This document shows, piece by piece, positions 39,762 through 52,542 of a stretch of DNA of 64,000 bases. Under the pieces are notes generated by a model. That model saw only the letters and a list, made by a program, of their open reading frames with translations. It was not told the origin of the DNA and did no database searches. How positions within the stretch are numbered: the stretch's first letter is position 1; each line of letters begins with the position of its first letter. This stretch comes from Ooceraea biroi (lineage: Eukaryota; Arthropoda; Insecta; Hymenoptera; Formicidae). The stretch spans positions 22,042,497 to 22,106,496 of the forward strand of contig NC_039506.1 in the NCBI RefSeq assembly GCF_003672135.1. Reading direction: 5' to 3'. Both the position numbers and the translations under genes were made by a program.

Positions 39762-42700
39762 ATATTGCACGATAATTATTGCAATATATTATTGCATAAT
39801 TTTTGTTAATTCGTTTGTCCGATAGTTGTGTCATAAATGAGAAGATAAAATTAACAATGAAATGTTTTATGCTGTTTGATCGCTACATATTTTACATTTA
39901 CGGTGGATATCACATGCTGGACAAATTCGCGATTGATATGGGATTAATCAAGTATAGTGAATTAATTATAACAATGCTTAAGTGTCACGAGAATTCAAAC
40001 AATAAATTCTCATCAGGTCAAATAAGAGATTAACGATAATAGGATTCGTAATCTAGTTATCACGGAGGAATATGACGTGATAAATGTGTGGAAAGGAAAA
40101 CACGGATATCCTGAGTATTCGTTTATTAAGGTATATTTCATTATAGTCCGGCGAGAAATTGTCTTTGCGAAATCCGTGCGATATCAGTCGAGCGATAATT
40201 AAATGCTTTGTTAATTATACTCGTGGCCCATTCTACTGAAATTGGCCCGCGAGACACAATAATCGGGTAGTTCTCCGTGATTTCCAGATAGCTTTAACAG
40301 CAAGCCTGTAAGCGAGGAATTATTGCTGGCCGGATTCTTGAACGAGGAATCCATTGAATTTCATGAGTTGCATTTTACGAGATCCGCATTACGCAACGCG
40401 GTTCCTTTTTTGAGACAAGACAAGCATTCACAGAATTTAACGCCTACGATCTTGTGAATAAAACAGATGCTAAAGAGATTAATTCGAATTTCATTATTTA
40501 TTTAATTTACTTTCAATTTTCAAATCATTGTTTCATTAATCCTTATGGCATAAACGCTGATAATAAATGTTAAAAACAATTCGATCGGAAATATATAAAT
40601 TTATTTATACAGTAATAATAGAGGAGGATGAAAATGAAAATAAACGCGTTGAATTTCACGTAACGCTTTATTCATTTTCACTTCCTATTAGCTAGAAAGT
40701 TCACATTTCCTATTAAGTAGAAACTATAAAATAAACAGAACGCTAGAAAACCAGTAATCTTATATACTCATATTTACATGCCATATTCTTCTATTCTATT
40801 TCTATTCTGACTCTATTGATTTCCGTCGCTATACAGTAGAATACTCAAATCTCTGTTTCATAAAAATGATGTCGCTTGCAACTATATATTTCGTCGCAAT
40901 ATCAATCGTAGATCAATCAGAATGTACGAAAACTGATTAAAATCAGTCGAACTTGTTTATGTCGGTTAGTTGAAAATTTGCTGCAACGGTTTTCATTCTT
41001 CAGACCATCGCGTACCGCGGACAGTTTAGCTACGGCTATTATAAATTGAAAAAACGTGTTGGAACGTTATATCCGAACCGAGACTGAGGTCTGCTGTCTG
41101 AGGTAATTGGTTGTTCGAACCGGCTATATAAAGTCAATCGAAAACTGAACCGCGCGGAAGTTTATCGGTTTAATTGAAAACGCATGTCCGAATGGACATA
41201 TGCTTAGAGCCGCGATTGTGTCACATGTACTCGCACATCGACACGAGAAGCTGCTCGCCTGGAAAGCCGATATTGTGAAAAAATTCGGGTCCACGTTATA
41301 ATCTCCCGTTGAATCTTATAAAAAAAATCCAATATCTGATATATACAGAGCTTGTCATTTCATCGATAAACTGCTGCTATATATCGCAAGCATAATAGAA
41401 ATGTTTGCGCAAAGTGATTGCTTCCAGAATAAGAGAATATAGGATACATCATTTCTTTTCGATAAAATAAAGAAGAGAAGAATCTTGTGATTTAAAATTA
41501 TTATAAATAAATTTGAACAAATTTTGCTGATAATTCTGTTATTGACAATTTCTTATGTCTTCATGATATTTCTATGAGGAGTTCAGATCTCAGTAAAGAA
41601 AACTAGTTCTAGTTGGAATTAACTTTTAAAATAACCATCCAAACAGTTCACGAACTGAATACTTTATGACGCGTCAGATAATTTGACGTATCATTTTGAA
41701 AGAACATAGATCTTTGCATCTAATATTAGATTCTTTCGTAATTCAAGAACTCTTTTTCAGATTGCGAGAAATCTTCTCTTGCCTTTCAATTATTCATGGG
41801 AGTTTGCGATGTGGTTCTTACCGCGCTATATTCGGCGAGTTGCTCAAAGTACAATATTTCGCGAAACCACCGTTCTGACATCGTCGAGATGTCTTCGGCA
41901 AATTGGCCCCGCGTCCTTCCGGCACACGATGCGTCGTTGCGCTGATTATATCACGACGAGAGCTCGCGCCGTACCCCGTTCTTAGGGGCGAGTGGTTACA
42001 AATGGGGCGCGCGCGTTACCTACTTTTACGACGGCATCAAGCATCCAGGAGCGGCGCGCATTCAGTCATAAACTCTTCGTGGATAATGTCCCGATCACAC
42101 TCGACATCGCGATCTCAGCGTGTACGACATTTCCTCTCTCTCTCGCTCTTCATTCAGACGACCGACCCAATTCAACGTTCCGTCACTTGAATGCGAGCTT
42201 TCTCGCATCGAGTTGTCGTGGTCGTGGTCGTCATCGTCGCTGCTGCGATCGTGGAATTTCCGTGAATCGCGAGGAGATGGAAAGATAAGGGGGCGATGGA
42301 AAATACAGCAACCGCCACCGCCGCCACTACCATCACCACCGCCCCGAGCATCCCTGGCCTACGTCACATTCTGAGAATGCCTGGGAAGCTCTCCCTGGCG
42401 CACCCTTCATTGCCGGTCTGGCGGAAGGAAGAGGGCGGGCACGGAGGGCCATGTCGGAGGTGGCTGGGGGGCAGGAAATCTGATTGCCAATACATTCCAT
42501 GGCCCCGCGAATTTCAAACCAATTTCCTCGGTCTATTGCCAATCACAAAGAGCCCGAAATTCTTCGCTGTCGGCTCGGAACGAAATACTTCCCGTGGTTC
42601 CTTTCAAGCGGTCGCCGTGCCCCTTTGACCTCCATTGGCGGCGCCTTGGTAATCTTCGGATACCGTGCTCTCGAGTTACTGTACTTAAATGAACGTGCGC

Positions 42701-44147
42701 CGGCGAGATTTACGACGACGGAAGCCGACCCGTTCCGCCGAGATTTACGTATTTCGAAGTCGATGAAATCCGCGACTGACCGAATCAGGTCAACGGTGTC
42801 GCGGACGTTCGTGTTCACCGGCATTGCTGTGCGGGGCAATGATCGAGATCTCGTGGTTTATTATTACATTTTGTTTTATTGGTTTTGCCTACTTGGCGAT
42901 CGCGGTGAACGTACTAATAATCCAACATTGTGTCTATTGACTGAGCTTTCAATGATGAAAATAGATACTGCCAACGCTCTATGATTTAATGCACTTCGCG
43001 GCTGATTCTGATTGACGTTCGGATTAATGCGTGGATACATTGCCAACGAAATATCGTTTGTGGTTGAATCCGCGGCGAAAATGCCAATTTTCTCACGTTA
43101 CCGATCTTTCGCGCGGGCTCGCGATGCGCACAATGCTGCCGGCATACCAATAAACGTCCGACGTGCGTTACGGATTTTGAGAAACACCCTCCATTATTCA
43201 TAGGAACTTCGTATACCCGGCCGAATTACCCTTCTCTCCGAAAAGCGTCAGTTTCATCCGCAAGAACGAAACCTGTCAGCGCAACCGGTATCGAGAAAAT
43301 TGATTTTGGAATCGCTCATTTCGGGACAACATGTAACTTCCATTTCTCATTCACCCCTGAAAATCCATGAATCCTTGAGCCGCTCCGCTTCTAGGCATTG
43401 AAATATTTTTGCATGTATCGCTCCGATCCCGTATCCATTTGCGTTTCAATTTTCGCGTGGAAAGAGGACACCGCAAATTTCTCCAAAAATTTAGAAGCGA
43501 GAGAACCAAAGGGAAACGTCATAACTCTGAAACGGGCTCCTCTCGCTTGCAGTATCGCGCATCCGACGCGGGAAATTTACGCCACTTTGAGAATTACCGT
43601 CGTGAAACGTGGCGTGGCATCGAGAAGCTCGCAGAGACATAGTTACACAATAATGACAGTGATACTCGCGACTCTCATTCCTTCTAATCGTTCCAAGCAC
43701 GTGCAAAACGGCACACAAGTCCCTCACGTTTCCGCCGCAATGCGAGCGTTTCGCTCAGGAGTGCAAAATGATACCCGACAGTTCCCTCGACATAAACAGC
43801 TCGCGGACGGGCGAACCTTGGTTTCGACAATACTCCGATACAGTCGCACGAGGGCGGGTTTGTCCTTTGAAATCGGGAGGCGATCGCGCGACCGGGGGGA
43901 ACGAACGAGCGAGCGAGCAACTTGGCAAAAACTACCCCCCGGGGAGCGACTTGCGAGCGGAATATGTAAACCGAGCCGAGGAAGCCAATTTCCCGGGCGC
44001 GCACGGTTACGTCGTTTTCGGTAATAATTGGCAGCATGAATGGACGGCACGGCTTGCATAGAAATGCGACGACCTCGTCGACGCTGACTGCGCGTCGGTG
44101 CGCGTATGCAGCGCGGCGCGTCGTGGCGCCGTGCGACGGTTTTCCCC
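39762..44147. other. AT-rich, then CpG-rich, non-coding stretch
   Basis: AT-rich from 39760 to about 41770. It includes a 25-bp tandem pair at 40681-40730 (CTTCCTATTA...AGAAA twice) and a small inverted repeat of ATGTCC/GGACAT near 41195-41210. CTATATAAAG near 41125 resembles a TATA box but has no gene after it. A GCC/ACC trinucleotide patch lies at 42305-42346. Frames of 166 and 208 codons (42484-42984 and 43398-44024) are unrecognised. Confidence 0.4.
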
Positions 44148-44546
44148 CGTGTGTGTGTACCTGTATGTGTATGTATCTGTGTGTGTGTATGCGTGTATGG
44201 CTACGTCCCACCGTCCGGGACCCGTCATCTGAATTTGATTCCTGGATGCGTCTGGTCATTAGCGAGTCCAGCTGCGTGCGTGTACGGTCGTGCGTGCGTG
44301 TACACGTGTGTACGTGTCTACGTATGCGGTCCCGTCAGAGTCCATTCACGCACGCGCCACTACAAGCGGCCCGAGTGACGGCTCTCGTCATTTTCGACGG
44401 GGTGCGGGACATAGGGTGCGCGACACAGGATGAGGGACAGGGAGTGCGGAGGGAGGACGGCTTGGACTTGTCGGCTGGCAACATTCCGTGTAACGGGTTG
44501 TACACACGTATACGTGTGCGTATGCGTGTACGTGTGCATTTACACC
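44148..44546. repeat. cluster of degenerate TG/TATG/CGTG repeats
   Basis: Three alternating purine-pyrimidine runs lie at 44148-44199, 44274-44336 and 44495-44546. They are rich in TGTG, TATG, CGTG and GTACACGTG words. They generate frames rich in Val, Cys, Tyr and Arg on one strand and Thr, His and Tyr on the other, which explains the long frames here (up to 202 codons). Confidence 0.75.
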
Positions 44547-47500
44547 CCCTGCACGTGGCATGCGGAAGTCGAATCCACGATGTTGAGACAGGGTACGGTA
44601 ACGCCACCAGGGGTTCGCGTGTTTCTCCACGCGTTACTCTTTAAACGACGCGACGTACGTTGGCATAGTTTCCTAGGTCGCAGGGGACCGAGCGTCGCGG
44701 ACACGTCGCATGCTTGTCCACGCATGAAATTTCCGCCGTCCGGCGTTTTACTCGCTTTTATCTCGCGCTCCCGCGCACGGAGCGCAAAGGAGCGTTTGCT
44801 TCGGTGGACGCAAAGGGGCCGACACGCGGGAAACGAATGAAAGAGCAATGCACGTGCTGTATGGAACGGATTGCAAAATGTTGCTGCTGTTCGTGTACAA
44901 GTATAATACATACATGAGCGCAAGCTCGCGCGGACCACGGAGAAATTGCCATGGGGAAATTGTTTGAGATTCTCTCCTCAAACGTTAATAATGAAATAAT
45001 TAAGCAGCGAATACCGTGATATATTTGGCGATACCGCAAGCTGCATCGTTTTATTTATTATACGCAAGCGGGCGAAACTCTCGGATAAATACCAGCGATG
45101 ATGAAGACTCTTCATTGTGTGTTCAAGTAATTATAAATTCATATACTTTCCGTTGTGTGCTGCTCTGTTTAGTCGAGACAAGCTTTGTACCGTGCACAAT
45201 CAATCTCACCGCTCTTGCTCTTCATTTATATCCGCGTTAGCTCAGCGCCAGGCACATGGTTTCCAGTTCCAGGTCTTTTTGGAGTTTAAGCGCTCTTGGA
45301 AAAAGGAAAGCAATCTGTCTCTTTAGGTAGGTAGCATTTTCGGAAAATGTGAAAATCCCGGTGGATTATCGGCGACTATCGATCCTTCCATGCCGGCACA
45401 TCTCGTTACGGCCGTCTTCTCCTCGAGGTAGGGACACTCGAGCGTCGTTTGTTCCCAATTTCCAGCGCAGAGACGTTTAATGCGCTTTGTGAGCGATTTG
45501 CCGAGCATTCCGTCGCCAGGTCCGGATCATTTTGTACCAGCCGGCGTAAATCTGAGCCGCCATTATTGGCGCGCTTAAAAGTGCTCACAGCACGCGGGGT
45601 AGGATGACGACCGGGGGGTAGGTCTTCGGGGACGCATTACTTTTAGCGGCTCCATTGTCACTGCGAATATTATTAGGGCATTACGGCGGCAGACGGTGGC
45701 GGATTAACAGCGTGACGGCGCACTGTTACGTGTTTCAATGGACGAGCGGGAGGAACTCGTCCGTCAATGGGGTCTTTGGGTCCTTAAGCTTCCCCTTCCG
45801 CCCTTCTCTGTCGTCTTCCGGTTTAGCGTCTCCTTAGGCCTGCGTCTCCTCCGTCGTGCTCTGTCATCTGCGCTGTCGCTCGTCCACGTCGCGTGATCAT
45901 CAACTAACGACGAGTTAAACGCATCCGAGCTAATCTCAGAATAACATACCACTCGACTGAATCATATACTCTACAATGACCCCTAGTAAATTCCGGCGTC
46001 CTCGTGTGTTACCATTTCTCCAATTGAAACGCGGTTTTTAAGTGATTCCTTACGTGTTTCACGTGAAATCGTGCAGGTATAGTTTTCTGACAACGATTGT
46101 TCAAGTTACTTTTGGTTAATCTACTTAAGATGATTGGATTCGTTCGATTTGCATGCGATAGCTAGGCGCGCACTGTTCGCGTCGTTCACGAGAGCAACGA
46201 ACGTCGCGTTCAATAGCGCTCCAACGAGCAACTATTGAAATTAATCGCGATCCTAAGAAGTCGTTGACATCTAATTGAGCGTGACGGCAGCGGCGGTTGT
46301 TGGATCGCGAGGTCGACTCATTATACGACTCGTCGAGGAAATTGAATCCGCACACAAGCAGAACCGATGTGATCGCTAAATGCTAACGTCATGCGTCGAC
46401 CGACCGGAGTGAAAAATAAAACGCGAGATTTCCGATCCCGCGCGACTCGCTTGTTGCAACGGCTTTTTATGCATCAGTATTAAGCATTATTTGTCGATTT
46501 CAAGCCAGAAACCCGATGCAAATGTAATTCGACAAGATATTACTCATTTACGCGTTCAATGATAATTAATTTTGTGCGTAATGCTTATGCAGCACAAATA
46601 TCAGCTATTTGGGGGCATCAATAGATAATCGTGAAACAAAACGTAGCCATACGTGATAATTACTGTATCCCAATGTATAATTATACGATCGGCTCTCATC
46701 ATTTCGTCGTAAATAGAGTGCGAGCACCAACTATATCGAGGGAAATGCAGATGTGTCGTCAAACGTACGAAATGCATGTTAAAAATAATGAATATAATAA
46801 ATCACCGTAATGTAACTTTTTTATCTTCTTCAGTTTTGTCAATTTAACGCGACAGTTGAGTCATTCCATTTCAAGCAGCATCGTTAAATAATTCCGAGAT
46901 CAAGTAGAAATAATTATCCGGATCGACCAGCATTAGATTAGTGACTAGCGGCTGCTCCTTTGTTCATTGCGAACAGCAAACGTTGCTTCCGCTCCAATTA
47001 CGAGTACCGCGTGCGTTTGCGACATCTCGCATCTCGTTCCATTTCTACAGGCAGCTGGATTAATGCATGGAATACGCGAGTAACAATCCCGGAGTTGACG
47101 GAGAGCCGATAGCTCGTTAGTACGTGATTGCGGTACGTTCTTCAAACGAGCGCGAAGTCACCGAGCTTCCAGAAAAATGTCGGTGGATCGCCGACGTTTA
47201 CGACGGGAGTTGGGGGATAATTGGCTCGCGAGTCGGATAATTAAAAGCCAAAAAAATGGAGGAGCATCATTGGCTGCACCGATGCATGCGGTGCATTTTC
47301 GGTAGAGCGGCGCTTGTCGACGTACTGTATTATCGGAGGTGGCCAATCTTGGTTACGCCGAGCATAATAATTACTGCGGAACATTTACAAGGATTAACTG
47401 TACCTTGTCCCACCCCCAACCTTTTTTCCCTCGCGATATTACTCGCTTTATTACTTGTTCTTCCTCCAATTCCTCTCATCGTTCGTTTTGCAATCAGCAA

Positions 47501-50500
47501 TTGCGCTACCGCCATACTTTCGGCCTCGCGAGGTCTCTTCTCTTCCATCTCAGAGTGGTTCTTAAGGTTCGCTTTTAGTCTCGCATGTGGTATTAGCTCG
47601 TAAACGAGAGATACATTGTATGGTATATTATAATATATATTATATTAAATGTGGATAAACAAGTAACAGTTATCTTGAATGAATTTAAACGAAAAATAGC
47701 GAATTTCACAAATCGCTGATCCACACACGTCGCACATTGTTTATCTCGTGAGTTGATTCCATTTTTACGTTGTATCGTTTAATTAAACTGCGCACTTTGC
47801 GTTGAACGAGATTCTTTATAGACCTGTTCGCGGGGCGAAACGCCCTATGCTTCCTTTGAGAGTGACTGCTCCATCATCGTCCCTCTCTTTGTATTTAGCT
47901 TTCTTAGACGTCCCTCTTCTCGTTCGAAGAGACTGCACGCACGAACGGCCAAGAAACCTCCAACTATAAATACGCATCCACTTTTACAGTCGGCTTGCGT
48001 CTTTATCGATGTAAACCCGACCAGTCCGGCGGCGTTTATTGCTACCGTTTGCGTGAGCCACCCCGGTCGGTATCCGAGGCCAGGATGGGTCAGTCAGTGT
48101 TAACAGGGCCGTAGAACGCGCGATCCTGTTCAACCCTTGCCCTCGCCCGGACGTGCCGTCATTAATCATTAACCGACGCATCGCCGATCAATGGCTTCCG
48201 CGCAATTAGCGACGGATGCAGCATTGCGCGAGAATTTCGAATTGTCAGACAGGAATCATGGAATTGCGCAATCTCGTCTTGAGGTGATCTGTACGTTTTG
48301 CTACGATGTAGGATATTTTCATCTTTACAAATTAATATCCTTAGTAATAAAAAGAAGAAAAGGGAAAAGCGGGAAGAGAATTGTAAGAAATGTATGTGAA
48401 AACTATTTGCATTCCGTTATCGATCAAAATTTATAATTAATTATTGTCGTGATTGTTATGTTTATAATATACTACTAGAGTTTAATATTGGAACAGTTTG
48501 TCGATTAATATATCTTCTTATGTATGAGCAATATCATCTTCCGTTCATATCATTTATCATTAAATTAATAGCAGAAATTAGGACATAAAAGAGTTTTATT
48601 TTAATCTATTCTACTGATTCCTGTTCTACCAATGGATAATAATTGATAGAATAATATTTAAACACATAGTCATTAAACATATAACATAACCAGAATATCA
48701 AACTGACCGATCACTTCAATTTCAATGGTTTAATTCTGCACAGGCGATGATGCTTGAAAATCGTCGCAGCTTCGTATATATTTAATGTTACATTTAAAAG
48801 ACCGGTGCGTTCGGCGGCACGTTAACATTCATTATCCTCGCTCGCCTAACGAAAAAGCGGCATCGCGGACGCAGTTTATGATTATCGGCGACTCCCTCCG
48901 ACTTCAAATGTTTCCCCGTGTGTGTCCCCGGCGGCAAGTTCTTCCGCTTTTCCTTAGCGCATGGCCCGTTTGCCGTTACTTTTACGATCAGGCATTTATC
49001 GTCCATTCCTCGCTCCATTCGCACCGCGTATATATGCGCGCGCGAGAAACTTTTCGCCGCGCGTCGTCATGCCGTGCCGCGCCGCGCCGCTCGGTTCCGC
49101 ATCCGCTTTAGCCGTCCCTGAGCTCCCGTAGGACTGCCGTCGGGACTTCCCCGGCTAATCGGCGATTACGTTTTACGACGGGTTCCTCATATTTTTACGA
49201 GCGCCATTCCGTGGCAGAAATATCCTCGCTCGCGTTCCTCACGAACTCGCCGCTGGAAACGCGCGCCTAAAGATTTTTCCAGATCCGCGCGCGCAACGGC
49301 AGCGGCGCCGACGACTATCGTCGTCGACGTCGAGCATAACCGGCACACGGGAACACGAGGAAATAATAAAAGCCCCGGGTATATGTGGCGAGATACCTCC
49401 CCGACGTAATCGCGTATTTTATAGCGCTCGACGGACTGCTCGGCGGCGCCGGACGAAAATTAATTTCCACTTAATCGCGCCGATATCTTCCTCAATCGAC
49501 TGCCGAGCGTAAATTACATCGAATTCTCGCAAGCTGCGAAGAGATGTATCTCAAAATACGAAATCTTTTAACTAATGGATATTTAGGAATCGCCTTTGTA
49601 CTTATTTTGTCTTTTTTTTGGTCGAACCAAGAAAAATGTTTTTCTTAAAGAATATCAAAAAGTCGCGGATTATTTCTAATACTCACTACATAAAATTATT
49701 ACGGCCAATTCCAGAATTCTCTGCGTTATATTCTCTTTGTCGCAGTCGTGCGCAAGAGATTATCCGTCATACCATCACGCACGTTGCACAATACGACTCC
49801 AAGCACATCTGAGCGGATCATTGAAGGGTTTCGGCGACAAAAGCGGGCGAGCCTTTGTGGTTTTCCCGGTCTCCAGAGGGAGAAGAAATCCGAAGACCGC
49901 AGCTCGCGTCGTCGCTCCATTTCATCGCTGTCAATTTCGCATACGAGATATTTCATTAGGACGTGGTCAAAAAGGAGGCGCAGGGGAGAGCCCTAGATCC
50001 TCGCGTGTCCCCAGACGCTGATCATTGCGCAGGGAGAACATCCAGAAAAGGAGGGTTTTACCCCGAGCCTTTACTCGCAGGGAACGGACGGTGACTCAAG
50101 CCTCCCCCATTTTTTCCCTCGACACGATGTGCATTTTCGCGCATTGGCATTCATCATTCTTTGCGGGCCGGCGCGTTATATGCATATATATATGAATATC
50201 ATTATATCGGATATATATTTTATGGTGTATTGCAGGCTGACGCCATGACGGATCGATCGGTCGCGCGGCGGCGAGAGGCACGCGCGCTTCATAAAGTTCT
50301 ATGCCGGCAGGAACAGCGGAGATCGGCAATGCACGTTTCCCCGCTTTCTCGATTAGTCCCGCAAATTTCTCGCGCACACCATGCCGCGCCGTCGATCTCG
50401 GATATGTGCAAACGCGTCCGCCCGCCTCCGTGCACCTCGAGTTCGACGTGTGAAATTAGATTGTATTGTCGGGTTGGGAATTTAGTAGGGGCGCTGGCTT

Positions 50501-52279
50501 ACGGGGGCATAATACCGGCGAGTTCCCATGGTCTTATCGTTATTGTTCACGGTGCGTTCCGGCAATACGTTTCAGCCGGCGAGAGCGATCCAGTCGAGCG
50601 TGATTTCGATCGTGCCTTGAGCTTCTAAGTTTCAGTCGCAACCGCTTGCGTCGTTGCGTATTTTGATCAATACTCTGAGCCGAGTGGTTTACACAGTTTT
50701 GCGAAAAATAGAAAGTCAATGGTAATCGGATCTTATTTTTCTCCCTTCGAGCTATAAATCTTTGAAATTGAAGAGAATCTTTAGAATTGACAGGGAAATA
50801 TATTCAAATGGCAAGTATGCTTCTTAAACAGATCTGCTAAATGTACATACTTATTTTTCTCTCTCTCCCTCTCTTCCTCCAGGATGTTTACTCTCGAATC
50901 TCTCCAGCTTTTCAATTTTAGAGTCCACGTTCCAGAACGAACAGTGTAAATACTGTTGCGCGTTTGACGGTGCATTGTCGAATGAGGAGAAAAAAATAAG
51001 AATAGAGCATGCTCGAAGTTTGGGCGTATTCCCCGTCGTTATTTGCGCGCTAGCGAAGGGGCCGAAGCGAGAAGATGATGTTTCCCGGGAGGTGCGACCA
51101 TCGATAATCGAGAACAAACTCGATTACGGAGGAAATCCGTGCCCGCGAAGGTGCGGGTGCCGGGTATTCTTTTCGCCGGCGCGTCGTTGATCGATGAGCT
51201 ACAAATGGCATAGGAGGGTCGTTCGATCGAACGAGCCAGCGACCCCTCCGTTACCCCTGAACCGGAATGGATGCGTTTCGGGGGTGTGCAGCTCGCGCAA
51301 TAAGAAGAAAGTTAATGACGCTGCAGCGGAGAATTATCTCTCGGTTTTCCCGAGGAACGGCCGAGGGCAGGGATCGCTTTCCACCCCGAACGCGTAATAC
51401 GATATCGAGGCGAGTGACGGTGGTGGAAAGGAAAAACCTTGCGGATCGTTCGCTCCGATCTCGCCCCTAAAGCTGACGTTATATCGACGACGCTGCAAAC
51501 GAGCGGCGCGAGTTTCCGAGCGCGGCGCGCAATCAAAGAACGATACTAGAACCCCAGAAGGAAGATACCAGAGAACGTGGAAGAAGTTCCGTGAGCTTGA
51601 TTGGCTTCACAAGTGGCCGATGGCTGATCCGAGACTCCCGCAGGAATCGCGCAAGGGTCCGGTCCGAAGGGTCGGTCCCCGGGGTACTCACCGACGCATA
51701 CGCAAAGAGGTGCCTCTCCCTTCGAAAAGGAAACTTCGTATCCCGCTTGTTACGGATTCTCCCGACTGGGAGAGAACGAACGTGCGCCTCGGAAGCGCTG
51801 CGGAAGCGGAAAAGCGTGTCCGAATCAATGAGTCGGACTTTCCGTAATTGAAGGGTGGAGATCAAGCATCAAGTGCCTGATATTCTCGCTTTTTCTTCCA
51901 GGAAAGCGGCAACTACTATGTGCTTTATAACTAATGTAAGTGGTAATATGTAATAGATATAAACGAATATTGTCGATAACGAGCGATACGCTGATCGCTC
52001 GACTCCGTTGTCCGCGTTTGTTGTAAATCAGAAGCTTTCTCTGGTCTCTGGAAAGATGTTATCTTTTCGAGATCCGAAATAATAGCAAACAGAATGTGAT
52101 CCTAACTAGTGAGTCCCGATGACAAATTAGATGAGCTGGTACAAACGAATAAACGATAACGTACATAAGATCTGATAACGAGAATTGACAATAATTCTCG
52201 AAAAATTTCGATTTCGCAAGAAGAGCAACCTAAAGAGAAGAACGATCTGCCATCTCTCTGATTTACGATATCTCTCGCT
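44547..52279. other. long non-coding stretch
   Basis: AT-rich blocks at 46460-46930, 47600-47830 and 48300-48780 alternate with CpG-rich DNA (48980-49450, 50220-50460, 51000-51800). A TA-rich palindromic patch lies at 50176-50215. Frames of up to 155 codons show no domain. One frame (47256-47603) is strongly hydrophobic, but only because of T-rich DNA. No gene, RNA or transposon is supported. Confidence 0.4.
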
Positions 52280-52281
52280 TA

Positions 52282-52540
52282 CACTGAGAAAAAATGTAAT
52301 TGATCTTACGAAATGTTTTGTCACGGGCTGCCAACAAAATATATACTTATTTCAACAAGTTATATATTGAAACAAATATGTAGTTCTTGGATTATGGATA
52401 TGGATGTGTAATCACACATATGAGAATTATAATCCAACAATTATATATTTGATTCAATATATAACTTGAAATAAGTATATATTTTGTTGGCAGCCCGTGA
52501 CAAAACATTTCGTAAGATCAATTACATTTTTTTCTCAGTG
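52282..52540. mobile_element. foldback MITE with TA target duplication
   Basis: Seen: the ends read CACTGAGAAAA and its reverse complement, and TA flanks both sides (52280-52281, 52541-52542). The whole 259 bp folds into one imperfect hairpin. The outer 75 bp of the arms differ only by one A in a homopolymer. Further in, a 3-nt indel (CAACAAG against CAAG) and scattered changes appear. The centre has ATGTGT/ACACAT around AATC near 52404-52419. Known: TA duplication is typical of the Tc1/mariner group and a few others. Inferred: it is a non-autonomous MITE, unlike the 26.7-kb element and older than it judging by arm divergence. It has no coding capacity, and the family name is unknown. Confidence 0.88.
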
Positions 52541-52542
52541 TA

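Noticed and set aside
41121..41136. TATA-box-like CTATATAAAG
   Set aside because: No initiator, exon or open frame follows. Such words are expected by chance in AT-rich DNA.
43398..44024. 208-codon forward open frame
   Set aside because: No domain, and overlapped by 191- and 111-codon minus-strand frames. A chance frame in stop-poor DNA.
44036..44644. 202-codon forward frame with Val/Cys/Tyr repeats
   Set aside because: The repeats are translated TG/TATG microsatellite.
47256..47603. hydrophobic 115-codon frame resembling a membrane protein
   Set aside because: Hydrophobicity follows from T-rich DNA. No regular membrane-segment pattern with loops, no family match, and no splice context.
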